A DNA stretch of 59,292 nt from Lachnospiraceae bacterium (GCA_024694055.1 JAILKC010000171.1:1-59292), one strand, 5' to 3'; numbered from the stretch's first letter, positions 44,631 through 54,635 are shown. Notes: a model not told the origin generated them from the sequence alone. Numbers and translations: made by a program.

Positions 44631-45726
44631 TCTTAATCTCCGCAAGAAGCTCATCCGCTTCTTCACTCTTACCTATTATTCCATCTTCATTGGAAAAAAT
44701 GATGCATTCCGTCTTAAGCTTTCCACAGGTCTTGGCATCCAGATACTTCCTGCATCTGCCCATAAGAACACGCGCAAATTCTTTTTCCTTTTTCTCTGCC
44801 TTAACATATTCATAAGCCTGGGTCGTATTAAGACACTCAAGTATCTTTAAAGCCCCTTCTTTGCTCCCACCCGCTTTAAGAAAGATCGCAGTCATCAATT
44901 CCATTCTGCAATCGGCTTCTTTGGAATGAGTGTTCATGATGCCGCCGGCCAATTTGACAAGTTTACCCATGTGACCTACAAGCAGCAGTTTTTCTGCTCC
45001 TTCCGTCATAGCCATCTCCAATGTGTCTCCGATGAAATTTGAACACTTAACGGCATTGTCAAGATCATATCCAAGCCTGTTTTTTATAAAATCAAGTCCG
45101 TAATTACCCGGTGATACGATAATGTTCTTATGCCCCATGGCAACCTGCTGTCTTATCTCAAGTCTGATAGTATCTTTTATCGCCTTGGTACTCATAGGCT
45201 CCACTATACCGCTTGTTCCTATGATGGATATTCCACCCACTATACCAAGTCTCTCATTATATGTCTTTTTGGCAATCTCCTCTCCTTCAGGGACAAATAT
45301 AGTAACTTCAAGACTTCCTTCATGATCAAAAAGATCCATGACCTGACTGACTTCATTCTCGATCATCATCCGCGGCACGGAATTGATCGCAGCATCTCCT
45401 ACCGGTCTGTCAAGTCCCGGTGATGTCACGGTACCTACTCCCTGTCCGCCTTTAATTATGACACTCGTGTCACAATTCTGTGCATATGCGACACGGGCAC
45501 ATATTTTGATCCCATTGGTAATATCCGGATCGTCTCCGCTGTCTTTTATCACACCACAGCTTACTTCAGAATCCGTGATATCAGTATCAACGATCGCTGT
45601 CGTATAATCTATGCCTTTGGGAGTACTTATTGTTATATTGTCTTTTCTTTTTCCGCTAAGCAGCATGTAAGCAGCCGCCTTTGCTGCAGCCGCAGCACAG
45701 CTTCCGGTCGTATATCCGTGTCTCAT
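44614..45726 (-). CDS. cbiD: Cobalt-precorrin-5B C1-methyltransferase
   Basis: A 370-residue CbiD, a methyltransferase unlike the other pathway methylases. It begins M-R-H-G-Y-T-T-G-S-C-A-A-A-A-A, the family hallmark, and has K-G-G-Q-G-V-G-T-V-T-S-P-G. CbiD is specific to the anaerobic pathway. The start at 45726 overlaps the cbiC stop (ATGA). Confidence 0.95.
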   Translation of the reverse strand: MRHGYTTGSCAAAAAKAAAYMLLSGKRKDNITISTPKGIDYTTAIVDTDITDSEVSCGVIKDSGDDPDITNGIKICARVAYAQNCDTSVIIKGGQGVGTVTSPGLDRPVGDAAINSVPRMMIENEVSQVMDLFDHEGSLEVTIFVPEGEEIAKKTYNERLGIVGGISIIGTSGIVEPMSTKAIKDTIRLEIRQQVAMGHKNIIVSPGNYGLDFIKNRLGYDLDNAVKCSNFIGDTLEMAMTEGAEKLLLVGHMGKLVKLAGGIMNTHSKEADCRMELMTAIFLKAGGSKEGALKILECLNTTQAYEYVKAEKKEKEFARVLMGRCRKYLDAKTCGKLKTECIIFSNEDGIIGKSEEADELLAEIKNEYQR

Positions 45727-46361
45727 CCGTTGTCCCTTAAATGATATAAAAGCGCATTGCATATGGCAGCAGCCACATTACTTCCGCCCTTTCTCCCTCT
45801 GCTGATTATACAGGGGATATCCGTATCTATTATCAGTTCTTTGGCCGCTTCAACATTCACAAAGCCCACCGGCACACCTATGATAAATGCCGGCTTATAC
45901 AATCCTTCGTCATACATCTGTCTGAGTTTTAATAAAGCAGTAGGTGCATTGCCTATTGCAAATATAACAGGTCCTGACAGCCCGGCAGCTTTTTCCATGG
46001 CCGCTGACGCTCTGGTAGAATCTTCATTCTTTGCTTTATCCATAATGTCTTTATCTGCCATATAGCAATATACATTACCGCCATACGATGAAAGGACACC
46101 CTTATTTATTCCGGACATGGCCATATTGGTATCGGTGACTATTGAAGCCCCGCCTTTAATAAGCCCAAGCGCAGTTTCTACCGCACCGTCAGAAAAGTAC
46201 AGGGACTGTGCATACTCAAAATCAGCCGTGGTATGGATAGCACGTTTGATGATATAGTCTTTGTCCTTTGACAACACGATACCTTTGCTTATAAGCTCTG
46301 CCTCTATTATCTCAAAGCTTCTGTGTTCAATCTGTTCAGGCCTTACATATTCTATGTTCAA
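45723..46361 (-). CDS. cbiC: Cobalt-precorrin-8 methylmutase
   Basis: A 212-residue CbiC/CobH that moves the C11 methyl to C12 to give cobyrinate. Motifs: I-H-T-T-A-D-F-E-Y (catalytic His) and G-V-P-V-G-F-V-N-V-E. The start is a TTG at 46361 with GAGGG 6 bases upstream, overlapping cobD by 26 bases. Confidence 0.94.
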   Translation of the reverse strand: MNIEYVRPEQIEHRSFEIIEAELISKGIVLSKDKDYIIKRAIHTTADFEYAQSLYFSDGAVETALGLIKGGASIVTDTNMAMSGINKGVLSSYGGNVYCYMADKDIMDKAKNEDSTRASAAMEKAAGLSGPVIFAIGNAPTALLKLRQMYDEGLYKPAFIIGVPVGFVNVEAAKELIIDTDIPCIISRGRKGGSNVAAAICNALLYHLRDNG

Positions 46362-47388
46362 GTTCTTCCCTCAATACTTCCGTCATTCTCTTATTTTCTT
46401 CATGACTCCTAACCGCTATACGGTAAAAGCCCTCTTTAAGCGAATCAAAATTACTGCAGTCTCTTACACATATTCCCTTTGTTGCAAGGACATCACCAAT
46501 ATTTATATCTGAATACACCAGGATAAAATTTGCTTCACTTTTATACACCTTTATCCCGATTTCCGACAGTTTTTCACTCAGATAATCACGCTCTTTTTTG
46601 ATAAAAGCGGTGATCCCGTTAATATAATCGCCGTCATGCAGCAGCCTGCAGCCCTCTTTTACCATACTTTCACCGAACACGGACACATTCCATTCAGGGA
46701 GCGTATCCTTTAATCCGCGGATCATCTCAGGGTCGGCAAGTGCATATCCGAATCTTACTCCCGGCAGTGCAAATATCTTTGTAAAGGCGTTGATGATCAT
46801 GAGTCTGTCATTACACTTAACAAGATCCGACAGTGTACACGCCTTGTCTGACATGTGTACAAAACACTCATCCAAAACAAGATATATGTCATTCTCCACG
46901 CATCGCTTCGCAATGCTTAAAAGAAGTTTATGATCCACGGCACGGCCCGTCGGATTATTGGGATTGCATAAAAAGAAGATATCAATATCCTTCGTCAATT
47001 CATCAAGGATCTTCTCATCCAGGACATAACCGTTTCTTTCATCAAGAGCATATCGGCTTATCAGACAGCCTACACTTTTTAAAGCGTGCTCATACCCGTA
47101 AAATGAAGGCGACAGCAAAAGTGCATGTCCGGGATTGATCATATGGCAAACTGCCATTATTAGTTCGGATGCTCCGTTGCCGCATATCACGTTTTCACAT
47201 GTAAGCCCATAGACAGAAGCGATATGATCTCTTATCTTTAACTGATCGGCATCGGGATAACGGTCTGCTTTATCAACCGCCTCCATAAGCGCATTCTTTA
47301 TACTCTCCGGCGGTCCGGCCGGATTAAGGCTCACAGAGTGATCACAAGCTAAGCCGTCTCCCCTTCTTCCTCCGTGCTCATATCCCAT
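46336..47388 (-). CDS. cobD: Threonine-phosphate decarboxylase (aminotransferase fold)
   Basis: A 350-residue PLP enzyme of aminotransferase class I/II, with C-G-N-G-A-S-E-L-I, N-P-N-N-P-T-G-R and T-K-I-F-A-L-P-G-V-R-F-G-Y (PLP Lys). In cobalamin operons this is CobD/CobC, making (R)-1-amino-2-propanol phosphate for the nucleotide loop. The histidinol-phosphate aminotransferase family is close, so context decides. ATG at 47388 with GAGG upstream. Confidence 0.9.
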   Translation of the reverse strand: MGYEHGGRRGDGLACDHSVSLNPAGPPESIKNALMEAVDKADRYPDADQLKIRDHIASVYGLTCENVICGNGASELIMAVCHMINPGHALLLSPSFYGYEHALKSVGCLISRYALDERNGYVLDEKILDELTKDIDIFFLCNPNNPTGRAVDHKLLLSIAKRCVENDIYLVLDECFVHMSDKACTLSDLVKCNDRLMIINAFTKIFALPGVRFGYALADPEMIRGLKDTLPEWNVSVFGESMVKEGCRLLHDGDYINGITAFIKKERDYLSEKLSEIGIKVYKSEANFILVYSDINIGDVLATKGICVRDCSNFDSLKEGFYRIAVRSHEENKRMTEVLREELEHRICKA

Positions 47389-47434
47389 ACATTCTTTCCT
47401 CTGTGTATGCATAACAAAACCGTATAATCCTCTT

Positions 47435-48412
47435 TCATCGCATCATTGAAACCATGAGTGCCATCACGACCTCACATAATAAAAATGCGATTAGAGAAGT
47501 GATCATCATCAGTCTGTTAGCCCTCTTAATATCCTCCGGTTCTATATCTCTGTCATCATCACCTATATACGGTTTTTTGACCGGTTTACCAAAATAGAAT
47601 GCATCTCCCGCAAGTCTTACGCCAAGTGCTCCGGCGCATACACTCTCACACTGGGCCGAATTGGGACTTTTGTGATTATATCTGTCCCTTTTAAATATCT
47701 TTGCAGCTTTTTTTGCGTTATATTCTTTTCCTGATACAGACGCCGCTACTATCATGAGCAATGCACTTATCCTTGCAGGAATGAAATTAAGTATATCGTC
47801 CAGCTTGGCCGCCGCATATCCAAAATCTTCATATCTTTCATTCCTGTATCCCACCATGGAATCCATGGTATTGACACTTTTATAGATAAGTCCAAATACA
47901 GGTCCACCCAGAGTAAGATATATAAGCGGGGCGATCACACCATCAGAGGCATTCTCAGCCACAGTTTCCACTGCAGCCTTTATTATTCCGCTTTTATCAA
48001 GAACATCCGTGTCTCTGCCCACGATCATCGATACAGCGTATCTTGCTGCCTCCACGTCGTCCGATTCAAGCGCTTTATACACTTTCATACTCTCATCATG
48101 CAAGCTTTTGCATGCCAACATATAACAGCCAAGAACCGCTTCAAACGCAATGCCTGCGATCACATGAAGTCTGTAGGCTGCGATAAGTACTGCCGCACCC
48201 ACTGAAGCCGGAATGCATATTACGATCGCACACAGCAAAAAACCGCGTGCCTTTTTTTCCTTTTTGCTCTTAGTCTCATCCAAAAGCTTTTTATCCAAAC
48301 ATCCTATCAGATGTCCTATCCATCTGACAGGATGGGGGATATCGTAGGGATCACCGATGATAAGATCAAGAAGCCATCCAAGCGCCAAAGCGATCATATG
48401 ATATAAGATCAT
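47435..48412 (-). CDS. cbiB: Adenosylcobinamide-phosphate synthase
   Basis: A 325-residue membrane protein with four to six transmembrane segments. It has the CbiB motifs L-D-L-I-I-G-D-P-Y-D-I-P-H-P-V-R-W-I-G and A-S-D-G-V-I-A-P. It attaches aminopropanol phosphate to adenosylcobyric acid. The start at 48412 is inside the phosphatase gene end (47-base overlap) with a weak ribosome site; ATG 48397 is possible. Confidence 0.92.
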   Translation of the reverse strand: MILYHMIALALGWLLDLIIGDPYDIPHPVRWIGHLIGCLDKKLLDETKSKKEKKARGFLLCAIVICIPASVGAAVLIAAYRLHVIAGIAFEAVLGCYMLACKSLHDESMKVYKALESDDVEAARYAVSMIVGRDTDVLDKSGIIKAAVETVAENASDGVIAPLIYLTLGGPVFGLIYKSVNTMDSMVGYRNERYEDFGYAAAKLDDILNFIPARISALLMIVAASVSGKEYNAKKAAKIFKRDRYNHKSPNSAQCESVCAGALGVRLAGDAFYFGKPVKKPYIGDDDRDIEPEDIKRANRLMMITSLIAFLLCEVVMALMVSMMR

Positions 48413-48971
48413 ACTTATCTTTGTTATATGCCACATCAAGTATATATCCTTCCATATTGCCTACATTGCAGTCAAAATACTCTGTACCCGTAAGAGAGCT
48501 CATAACAGACATTATATTGCCGCCATGACAAACAATCGCAGCGCTTTCACCATCATGAAGTTTCTTTATGATCCGTGTAAAAGCCGACATGCTTCTGTTT
48601 ACGAAACCCTGCATGTCCTCGCCGTTTGGAAAAGCGATGCGTCCGCCACTGTCTATCCATCTCTGATAATACTCTTCATCTTTCAGATTGCTATAATTCT
48701 TACCCTCATACAATCCGAAATCCATCTCCGTCATATCATCTGCCGTCTCGATTGCCCTGCCTGTAAAAAGAAACTCTGCCGTAGTCTTGCATCTTAACAT
48801 CGGGCTGCAAAACACGCGATCCACATAGGGTATCAACGATAAGTCCACTTTTTTAAGTTCTTCCACGCCCTCATCCGACACCGGTTCATCGCTTCCCCTG
48901 CCGATATATCTGTTTTCCTTATTGCCCGGTGTCTTGGCATGTCTTATAAGTATTATCCTGTGTTTTCCCAT
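48366..48971 (-). CDS. cobC: Histidine phosphatase, probable alpha-ribazole-phosphate phosphatase
   Basis: A 201-residue phosphoglycerate-mutase-fold phosphatase with L-I-R-H-A-K-T-P-G-N (catalytic His near 10), E-M-D-F-G-L-Y-E-G-K and a second H-G-G-N. Position between cobS and cbiB supports alpha-ribazole phosphatase of the nucleotide loop pathway; the fold alone would not prove it. Confidence 0.86.
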   Translation of the reverse strand: MGKHRIILIRHAKTPGNKENRYIGRGSDEPVSDEGVEELKKVDLSLIPYVDRVFCSPMLRCKTTAEFLFTGRAIETADDMTEMDFGLYEGKNYSNLKDEEYYQRWIDSGGRIAFPNGEDMQGFVNRSMSAFTRIIKKLHDGESAAIVCHGGNIMSVMSSLTGTEYFDCNVGNMEGYILDVAYNKDKYDLISYDRFGAWMAS

Positions 48972-48973
48972 GG

Positions 48974-49750
48974 CTACATACTCACTACTATACTGTATAC
49001 CGCAAGAGCCACAAGCATATACAATTCACTCTCGCACACAAAGTACCCGGCAGTATCACCGGTCACTCCCCCAAATTCTCTGTACATCCTGTATCTGTAA
49101 TATATATAAAAAACGATAAGTACAGCCGCAAGCAACACAGCCGCATATATATCAGTCATACCGATCATTATCATACACATAATGAATTCTGCGATCATTA
49201 CGATAAGTTGAAATTTTCCGCTTTGTGCTGTCTCTTCTTTAAGCATCCCCTCATTTTTTGCCTTTTTTAAACTTACTGAAGCCATGGCAGTTCCTATTCT
49301 TGAGATCACATAAACATATGGAAGTACAGCACAGACACTTGCAACACTCCTGTCATATACTGCCGCCAGTGCCCCCACCCAGACAGCCATGTATTTGATC
49401 ACTGCGATCACCGCAAAAGCCCCTATATGCGGATCTTTCAGTATCTTTAGTTTTTCCTCCTTGGGCTTGTACGAACCAAACGCATCATGCACATCCATGT
49501 AACCGTCTGCATGAAATCCTCCGGTTATAAGTAACGGCATCGACGATACAACGCATACTTTACAAAGAAGCGGAATGCAAAGCATATCGCCGATCATCTC
49601 ACCCGCACGTACCAACGCCCCGATAAGCATACCGATAAAAGGCAGGAAGCAGAGATTATACTTCATATCTTCTTCCTTCCACTCAAATCTCGGCATTGGG
49701 ATTCTTGAATATATGGAAAATGCGATTATCAGTCCTTTTATCAATCTCAT
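48974..49750 (-). CDS. cobS: Adenosylcobinamide-GDP ribazoletransferase
   Basis: A 258-residue polytopic membrane protein with the CobS motifs S-R-I-P-M-P (near residue 14), G-G-F-H-A-D-G-Y-M-D-V-H-D-A-F and G-V-T-G-D-T. It joins GDP-cobinamide to alpha-ribazole(-phosphate), the final assembly step. It is next to cobU, 2 bases apart. Confidence 0.94.
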   Translation of the reverse strand: MRLIKGLIIAFSIYSRIPMPRFEWKEEDMKYNLCFLPFIGMLIGALVRAGEMIGDMLCIPLLCKVCVVSSMPLLITGGFHADGYMDVHDAFGSYKPKEEKLKILKDPHIGAFAVIAVIKYMAVWVGALAAVYDRSVASVCAVLPYVYVISRIGTAMASVSLKKAKNEGMLKEETAQSGKFQLIVMIAEFIMCMIMIGMTDIYAAVLLAAVLIVFYIYYRYRMYREFGGVTGDTAGYFVCESELYMLVALAVYSIVVSM

Positions 49751-49752
49751 TT

Positions 49753-50355
49753 TTATTCCTTATGTATATCACTCTCTTTGTCAATTTCTTTGCTGCTCTT
49801 TTCCGTGACCTTTATTGACCCATCCGTCATATCATATGTTTTGTCGGCCATGCTCTTTAATCTGCGGTTAATGTAACTCAAAGCCTTTATGTAACAGACA
49901 GTCTGCGCATCAAAGTTTTCTTCTTCTTCGTATTCGTCGCTTACGACCACAATATCCTTTACTCTGTCCCTAAGGCTTAAGATGTCATTTACCACATCAT
50001 CCGTCACACACTGAAGATCGATCGGTCTGTCCAGATTGCATTCATCTGCAAACATTACGTTGGCGCAGAGATTGGCAGCGCACTCAAGCAAAACAGTTGC
50101 TTCAGCTGCCTTGATCCCGGATATGTATCCATCCGCATCCACTGAGTTTTTTATATCTCTTGCACACTCAACGGTAACAAAGTTCTTACCTTCTCTGAGC
50201 GCTCTGTGCCTTTTTACACGCCTGGCCCCATCATCTCCATATGGTACCATTGTGGCAAGATATACTCTCTTATCCTGTTCAGACATCCGAATTATAAGAT
50301 CCTCTGCCAGAGCTGATTTGCCACAGTTTGACCTTCCGACCACCAATATCATCAT
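49753..50355 (-). CDS. cobU: Adenosylcobinamide kinase / guanylyltransferase
   Basis: A 200-residue P-loop enzyme with G-R-S-N-C-G-K-S-A-L-A-E and V-K-R-H-R-A-L-R-E (the guanylated His is in the R-H-R region). It phosphorylates and guanylylates cobinamide. The C-terminal 30 residues (Lys/Glu/Asp-rich) extend beyond the usual core. It starts with two ATGs at the cobT end. Confidence 0.9.
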   Translation of the reverse strand: MMILVVGRSNCGKSALAEDLIIRMSEQDKRVYLATMVPYGDDGARRVKRHRALREGKNFVTVECARDIKNSVDADGYISGIKAAEATVLLECAANLCANVMFADECNLDRPIDLQCVTDDVVNDILSLRDRVKDIVVVSDEYEEEENFDAQTVCYIKALSYINRRLKSMADKTYDMTDGSIKVTEKSSKEIDKESDIHKE

Positions 50356-51389
50356 ATATAACGCTTATACTCCTCTATACCGTTTTTCTCAAATACGGTT
50401 CCGTTCTTATACAGATTAAGTGCACTGTCCAAAAGTTTGATGCACATAATCGCTCCCGTACCTTCACCAAGCGCCATGTCTCCGGCGATCAAAGGTCTTA
50501 ACTCAAGCATATCAAGCACGGCCATAAGCCCTGTCTCCCTGCCGCTGTGTGAAGGTATCATGTATTCTCTGCATCCCGGGCAGATAGCATCCGCATAAAA
50601 TGCTGCAACCGCTGATATAAAACCGTCAATTATGACAGGCATGTCATATTTCATTCCGCCTATAAAGAGCCCGCACATTCCGGCTATTTCCAATCCGCCT
50701 ATATCACTTAAATATTCCCACGCCAGTTCCGCCAAACTTATAGAGTCGGTTTTTTTATATCTTTCAACTCCCTGTCTGACAACATTCATCTTCTTAATAA
50801 GTCTGTCGTCATCAAGGCCCGCACCTCTTCCCGTGACAGCATCCGGATCCAATCCCGACAAAAGAGATAAAAGAGTGGCTGCCGTAGTGGTATTGCCTAT
50901 GCCCATCTCTCCTGCTGCTATGATATTCACGCCTTCGCTTTTAAGCTCACGTACGATATCTTCTCCTGCATCAACAGCTTCTTTAATTTCATCCGTAGTA
51001 AGTGCTTTATCCTTTAGAAAATTGCGACTTCCGCGCCCTACCTTTTTATTCACGACTCCGGGGATCTGCCCGTCGTGATCAATACCCATATCAACAGGTA
51101 TGCATCTTACCCTTGCTTCCATGGCCATTATACTGGCAGTGCTGGTTCCGGCTCCCAATGCCCTCGCCACAAGATAAGTTATCTCTGATCCCGATTGTGA
51201 CACTCCTTCTTCCACGATACCATTGTCGGCACACATCACCACAAGCGCTCTTTTATCAAGCAGTGGCATCTCTTTACCCTGTATCGCTCCGATCCTGCAG
51301 ATCACTTCTTCAAAATCACCCAGACCGTCCAATGGTTTAGCAATTCTGTCCCAATTTCTTTTTATCCTGTCGTATAGAGTCCTATTCAA
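50352..51389 (-). CDS. cobT: Nicotinate-nucleotide--dimethylbenzimidazole phosphoribosyltransferase
   Basis: A 345-residue CobT that activates the lower-ligand base to alpha-ribazole phosphate. Motifs: M-C-A-D-N-G-I-V-E-E-G-V-S-Q-S, G-E-M-G-I-G-N-T-T-T-A and the C-terminal G-E-G-T-G-A. TTG start at 51389 within the cobQ end. The lower-ligand base cannot be told from sequence. Confidence 0.95.
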   Translation of the reverse strand: MNRTLYDRIKRNWDRIAKPLDGLGDFEEVICRIGAIQGKEMPLLDKRALVVMCADNGIVEEGVSQSGSEITYLVARALGAGTSTASIMAMEARVRCIPVDMGIDHDGQIPGVVNKKVGRGSRNFLKDKALTTDEIKEAVDAGEDIVRELKSEGVNIIAAGEMGIGNTTTAATLLSLLSGLDPDAVTGRGAGLDDDRLIKKMNVVRQGVERYKKTDSISLAELAWEYLSDIGGLEIAGMCGLFIGGMKYDMPVIIDGFISAVAAFYADAICPGCREYMIPSHSGRETGLMAVLDMLELRPLIAGDMALGEGTGAIMCIKLLDSALNLYKNGTVFEKNGIEEYKRYI

Positions 51390-52891
51390 GATCCAAGCCC
51401 CATTATCCTATAGATATGATCCATATCCATATACTGCCTTATCATATCGGCAAGTTTATCATACTGATTCTCTTTAAAAGCCCTGTGATCCGTTTTTTCA
51501 ATATCACACTTAAGTCCTTTGGACTTATAAAGTGCCCTGATCACAGTGTCAACCACTCCGTCTTCATCAAATATACCATGTACATATGTACCATATACAT
51601 TACCCTTACAGCATCCACTGCTTCCTCCGGTAAATGCACTGACATCTTCTTCGGATATCACAGTACTTCTTCCCATATGTATCTCATAACCGCTGTATCT
51701 TACACCTGCCAGTTCACTGAACAATCCCGTAACATCCGCAAAAACACCGTCGGTCAGTTCCCTCTTTTTTTGTGCTGTAAGATATGTATCTGTCGGCAGT
51801 AAAGAAAGGCCTTTGGCTTTTCCCCCGCCTTCCACATCATCGCTGTCGATCACCTCATGACCAAGCATCTGATATCCGCCACAGATACCAATGATCGGCT
51901 TATCTTTTAATGCATATTCGATTATCTTCCTGTCAAGACCTCTCTTCCTAAGTCCCGCCAAATCTCCAATCGTATTCTTGCTTCCCGGGATGATGACCAT
52001 ATCAGGATCACCGAACTTACTTGGATTGCGCACATATCTGACACTCACATCCTTATATTCATCAAATACGTTAAAGTCCGTGAAATTTGATATGTGATCA
52101 AGTCTTATAACCGCTATGTCTATAAGGCCACGGTCCGCGCGGTTAAGTCTCTCCGAGAGTGAATCCTCATCATCCAGACTTATATCCATATACGGAAGCA
52201 CTCCGCATACGGGAATGCCAAGCATATCCTCTATCTGCTCTATGCCGGGATCAAGTATGGTCTTGTCTCCTCTGAATTTATTAATTACAAGCCCCTTGAT
52301 GCGTGCCTTCTCATCATCCTCGAGCAGCATCACGGTACCGTACAGCTGAGCAAAAACTCCGCCTCTGTCTATGTCAGCGGCCAATATAACCGGTGCATCC
52401 ACAAGTTCGGCCATGCCCATGTTCACTATGTCATTCTGCTTTAAATTGATCTCTGCAGGCGAACCGGCACCCTCTATGACTATGATCTCATATTCATCGC
52501 TTAATACTTCAATGGCATGCTTTATATCCGGAATGAATCTTTGCTTATCCGCAAAGTATTCCTTTGCATTCATATCCGAATAGACCCGGCCGTTGACTAT
52601 GACTTGACTCTTCATATCACCCGTGGGCTTAAGAAGTATTGGATTCATATATACCGACGGACTTATTCCCGCCGCTTCCGCCTGCATCACCTGAGCTCTT
52701 CCCATCTCGAGATTATCTTTTGTGACATATGAGTTAAGAGCCATATTCTGTGATTTAAAAGGGCACACTCTGTATCCGTCCTGTTTAAACACTCTGCAAA
52801 GCCCTGCTGCTATCAAGCTTTTTCCGGCATTTGACATAGTGCCCTGAACCATTATATATGCAGTTTTTTTCTTATCCGAAGTATTCTTCAT
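51386..52891 (-). CDS. cobQ: Cobyric acid synthase
   Basis: A 501-residue ATP/glutamine amidotransferase that amidates side chains b, d, e and g (CbiP/CobQ). The P-loop-like start is M-V-Q-G-T-M-S-N-A-G-K-S; C-P-F-K-S-Q-N-M-A-L-N-S follows; the glutaminase part has I-C-G-G-Y-Q-M-L-G. The start is uncertain among ATGs at 52891 and 52900 and a TTG at 52912, all overlapping the end of the ATPase gene. Confidence 0.94.
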   Translation of the reverse strand: MKNTSDKKKTAYIMVQGTMSNAGKSLIAAGLCRVFKQDGYRVCPFKSQNMALNSYVTKDNLEMGRAQVMQAEAAGISPSVYMNPILLKPTGDMKSQVIVNGRVYSDMNAKEYFADKQRFIPDIKHAIEVLSDEYEIIVIEGAGSPAEINLKQNDIVNMGMAELVDAPVILAADIDRGGVFAQLYGTVMLLEDDEKARIKGLVINKFRGDKTILDPGIEQIEDMLGIPVCGVLPYMDISLDDEDSLSERLNRADRGLIDIAVIRLDHISNFTDFNVFDEYKDVSVRYVRNPSKFGDPDMVIIPGSKNTIGDLAGLRKRGLDRKIIEYALKDKPIIGICGGYQMLGHEVIDSDDVEGGGKAKGLSLLPTDTYLTAQKKRELTDGVFADVTGLFSELAGVRYSGYEIHMGRSTVISEEDVSAFTGGSSGCCKGNVYGTYVHGIFDEDGVVDTVIRALYKSKGLKCDIEKTDHRAFKENQYDKLADMIRQYMDMDHIYRIMGLGS

Positions 52892-53624
52892 ATTTTCCAT
52901 TTGGTATACCAAAGAGTTCTTCCATATATCCCGGTGTTATCAGGTCACCCGGATCGCCCAGGGCTCCTACCTTTCCATCTGCAGATATGCATATTACCCT
53001 GTCAGCCACTTTTTTTATGAGCTCCGCTTCATGCATTGATATTAAAACAGCCATCTTCTTCTTTTTTACAAGTGTGATCAGCGCATCAAAGAATTCTATT
53101 TTTCTGCCCATATCAAGAAAGCTTGCCGGTTCATCCAGTATAAGAATGTCCGGTTCAGATACTATGGACCTTGAAAGCAGGACACGCTGTTTCTGTCCGT
53201 CACTAAGCTTATTAAAGTCTCTGTCTTTATACTCCCATACTCCGATCAGTTCCATGCACTCCCTGATGACACTTCTGTCAGCATCGGAAAGCCCTCCGAA
53301 CAATCCGGTGTACTGATACCTGCCCACTCTTACCACATCATAGCAGGTCATATATCCTGTTTTTACACGGTCCGTCATCATAACCGACAGAATACCATAC
53401 AGTTCTTTTAAACTGTATGCACTCATCTCTTTATCCTGTATATATACTTCGCCGCTTATCGGCTTTAACATCCCGGATGCCGTCTTAAGTATGGTTGATT
53501 TGCCTGCTCCGTTGGGCCCAATTAACGCCGCTATCTCACCCTTATTTATCTCAAAACTTACATCCGTCACAATAGGTGTTTTGTTGTATCCGACATCCGT
53601 GTGCATAAACTTAAGTTCAGGCAT
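52872..53624 (-). CDS. ABC importer ATP-binding protein (cobalamin/metal-chelate type)
   Basis: A 250-residue ATPase with G-P-N-G-A-G-K-S-T (Walker A near 39), signature L-S-D-G-Q and Walker B I-L-I-L-D-E-P. It is the FecE/BtuD class that drives import of iron chelates, heme or cobalamin. The ATG at 53624 follows GGAGG by 7 bases. It forms an importer with the permease (53617-54633) and lipoprotein (54636-55802). Riboswitch control points to a corrinoid or cobalt-tetrapyrrole substrate. Confidence 0.9.
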   Translation of the reverse strand: MPELKFMHTDVGYNKTPIVTDVSFEINKGEIAALIGPNGAGKSTILKTASGMLKPISGEVYIQDKEMSAYSLKELYGILSVMMTDRVKTGYMTCYDVVRVGRYQYTGLFGGLSDADRSVIRECMELIGVWEYKDRDFNKLSDGQKQRVLLSRSIVSEPDILILDEPASFLDMGRKIEFFDALITLVKKKKMAVLISMHEAELIKKVADRVICISADGKVGALGDPGDLITPGYMEELFGIPNGKYEEYFG

Positions 53625-54633
53625 TGTCACTCCTCCTTCCTATCATCATGGATATGACGATCGGAGCCCCGAACACTGCCGTCACGGTGCTGATGCTTAA
53701 TTCAACGGGCGAGAATATGCTTCTTGCAAGCAGATCGCACAGAAGACAGAAGGCAGCTCCTAAAAGGAAAGATGCAGGAATAATGATAAGCGGCTTTTCT
53801 GACTTAAATATATTCCTGGCTACATGAGGCATTGCAATACCCACAAAAGATACCGGGCCGGCGAACGCGGTCACAGTTGCAGACAATACACTTGATACGA
53901 TTATTAGTGCAGTACGAAATCCAATTATATTGATCCCAAGACTGCCTGCATAGTTCTCTCCGAACATATAAGCCTCTATGGTCTTGGACATAAATACAGA
54001 TGCCGCAACAGATGCTACGACAACCGGTATATATATCCACGCCTCACTCCATCCCGCTGCGGAAAAAGTGCCAAGCGACCAGTTATGGAGATTGACGATA
54101 TTGGAATCATCCGCAAAAGTCACGATAAACTCCGTTACGGCTGAACATATATATCCTATCATCACGCCACAGACTATGAGTACAGACATTGATCTGACCC
54201 TGACAGATACACATAAGACAAATCCTGTTGCCATAAGCGAACCTAAAAATGCGGCAGTTACCATCATGAAGGAATTCATGGCAAAGCCAGCCTTTAGGGC
54301 ACATACCATCAGTATTGCCACAATGAGTTTGGCTCCGGATGATATTCCAAGAATATACGGACCTGCGATCGGATTAAGAAAAAAGGTCTGTAAAAGATAA
54401 CCTGACAATGCAAGTGCCCCGCCAAGGAAGATTGCCTCCACGATCCTCGGAAGTCTTATATCAAACATGATCCTGCCGGCTACTGTGTTTCTGTCTCCTT
54501 TTATAAACAGATTGCAAAGCTCACTCAAACCCAGATCCACACTTCCGCATATGATGTTTATAAAGATAAGCAGCAGTATCATAACGAATAATCCGGCAAA
54601 CAATACCGCATATCTTTTTCTGTTATTTTTCAT
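53617..54633 (-). CDS. FecCD/BtuC-type ABC importer permease
   Basis: A 338-residue membrane protein with about ten transmembrane helices and FecCD motifs: R-L-P-R-I-V-E-A-I-F-L-G-G-A-L-A-L-S-G, N-P-I-A-G-P-Y-I-L-G and G-P-V-S-F-V-G-I-A-M-P-H-V-A-R. Length is typical. The start is an ATG close behind the lipoprotein stop; the ribosome site is weak, so translation is likely coupled. Confidence 0.92.
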   Translation of the reverse strand: MKNNRKRYAVLFAGLFVMILLLIFINIICGSVDLGLSELCNLFIKGDRNTVAGRIMFDIRLPRIVEAIFLGGALALSGYLLQTFFLNPIAGPYILGISSGAKLIVAILMVCALKAGFAMNSFMMVTAAFLGSLMATGFVLCVSVRVRSMSVLIVCGVMIGYICSAVTEFIVTFADDSNIVNLHNWSLGTFSAAGWSEAWIYIPVVVASVAASVFMSKTIEAYMFGENYAGSLGINIIGFRTALIIVSSVLSATVTAFAGPVSFVGIAMPHVARNIFKSEKPLIIIPASFLLGAAFCLLCDLLARSIFSPVELSISTVTAVFGAPIVISMMIGRRSDNA

Positions 54634-54635
54634 AA

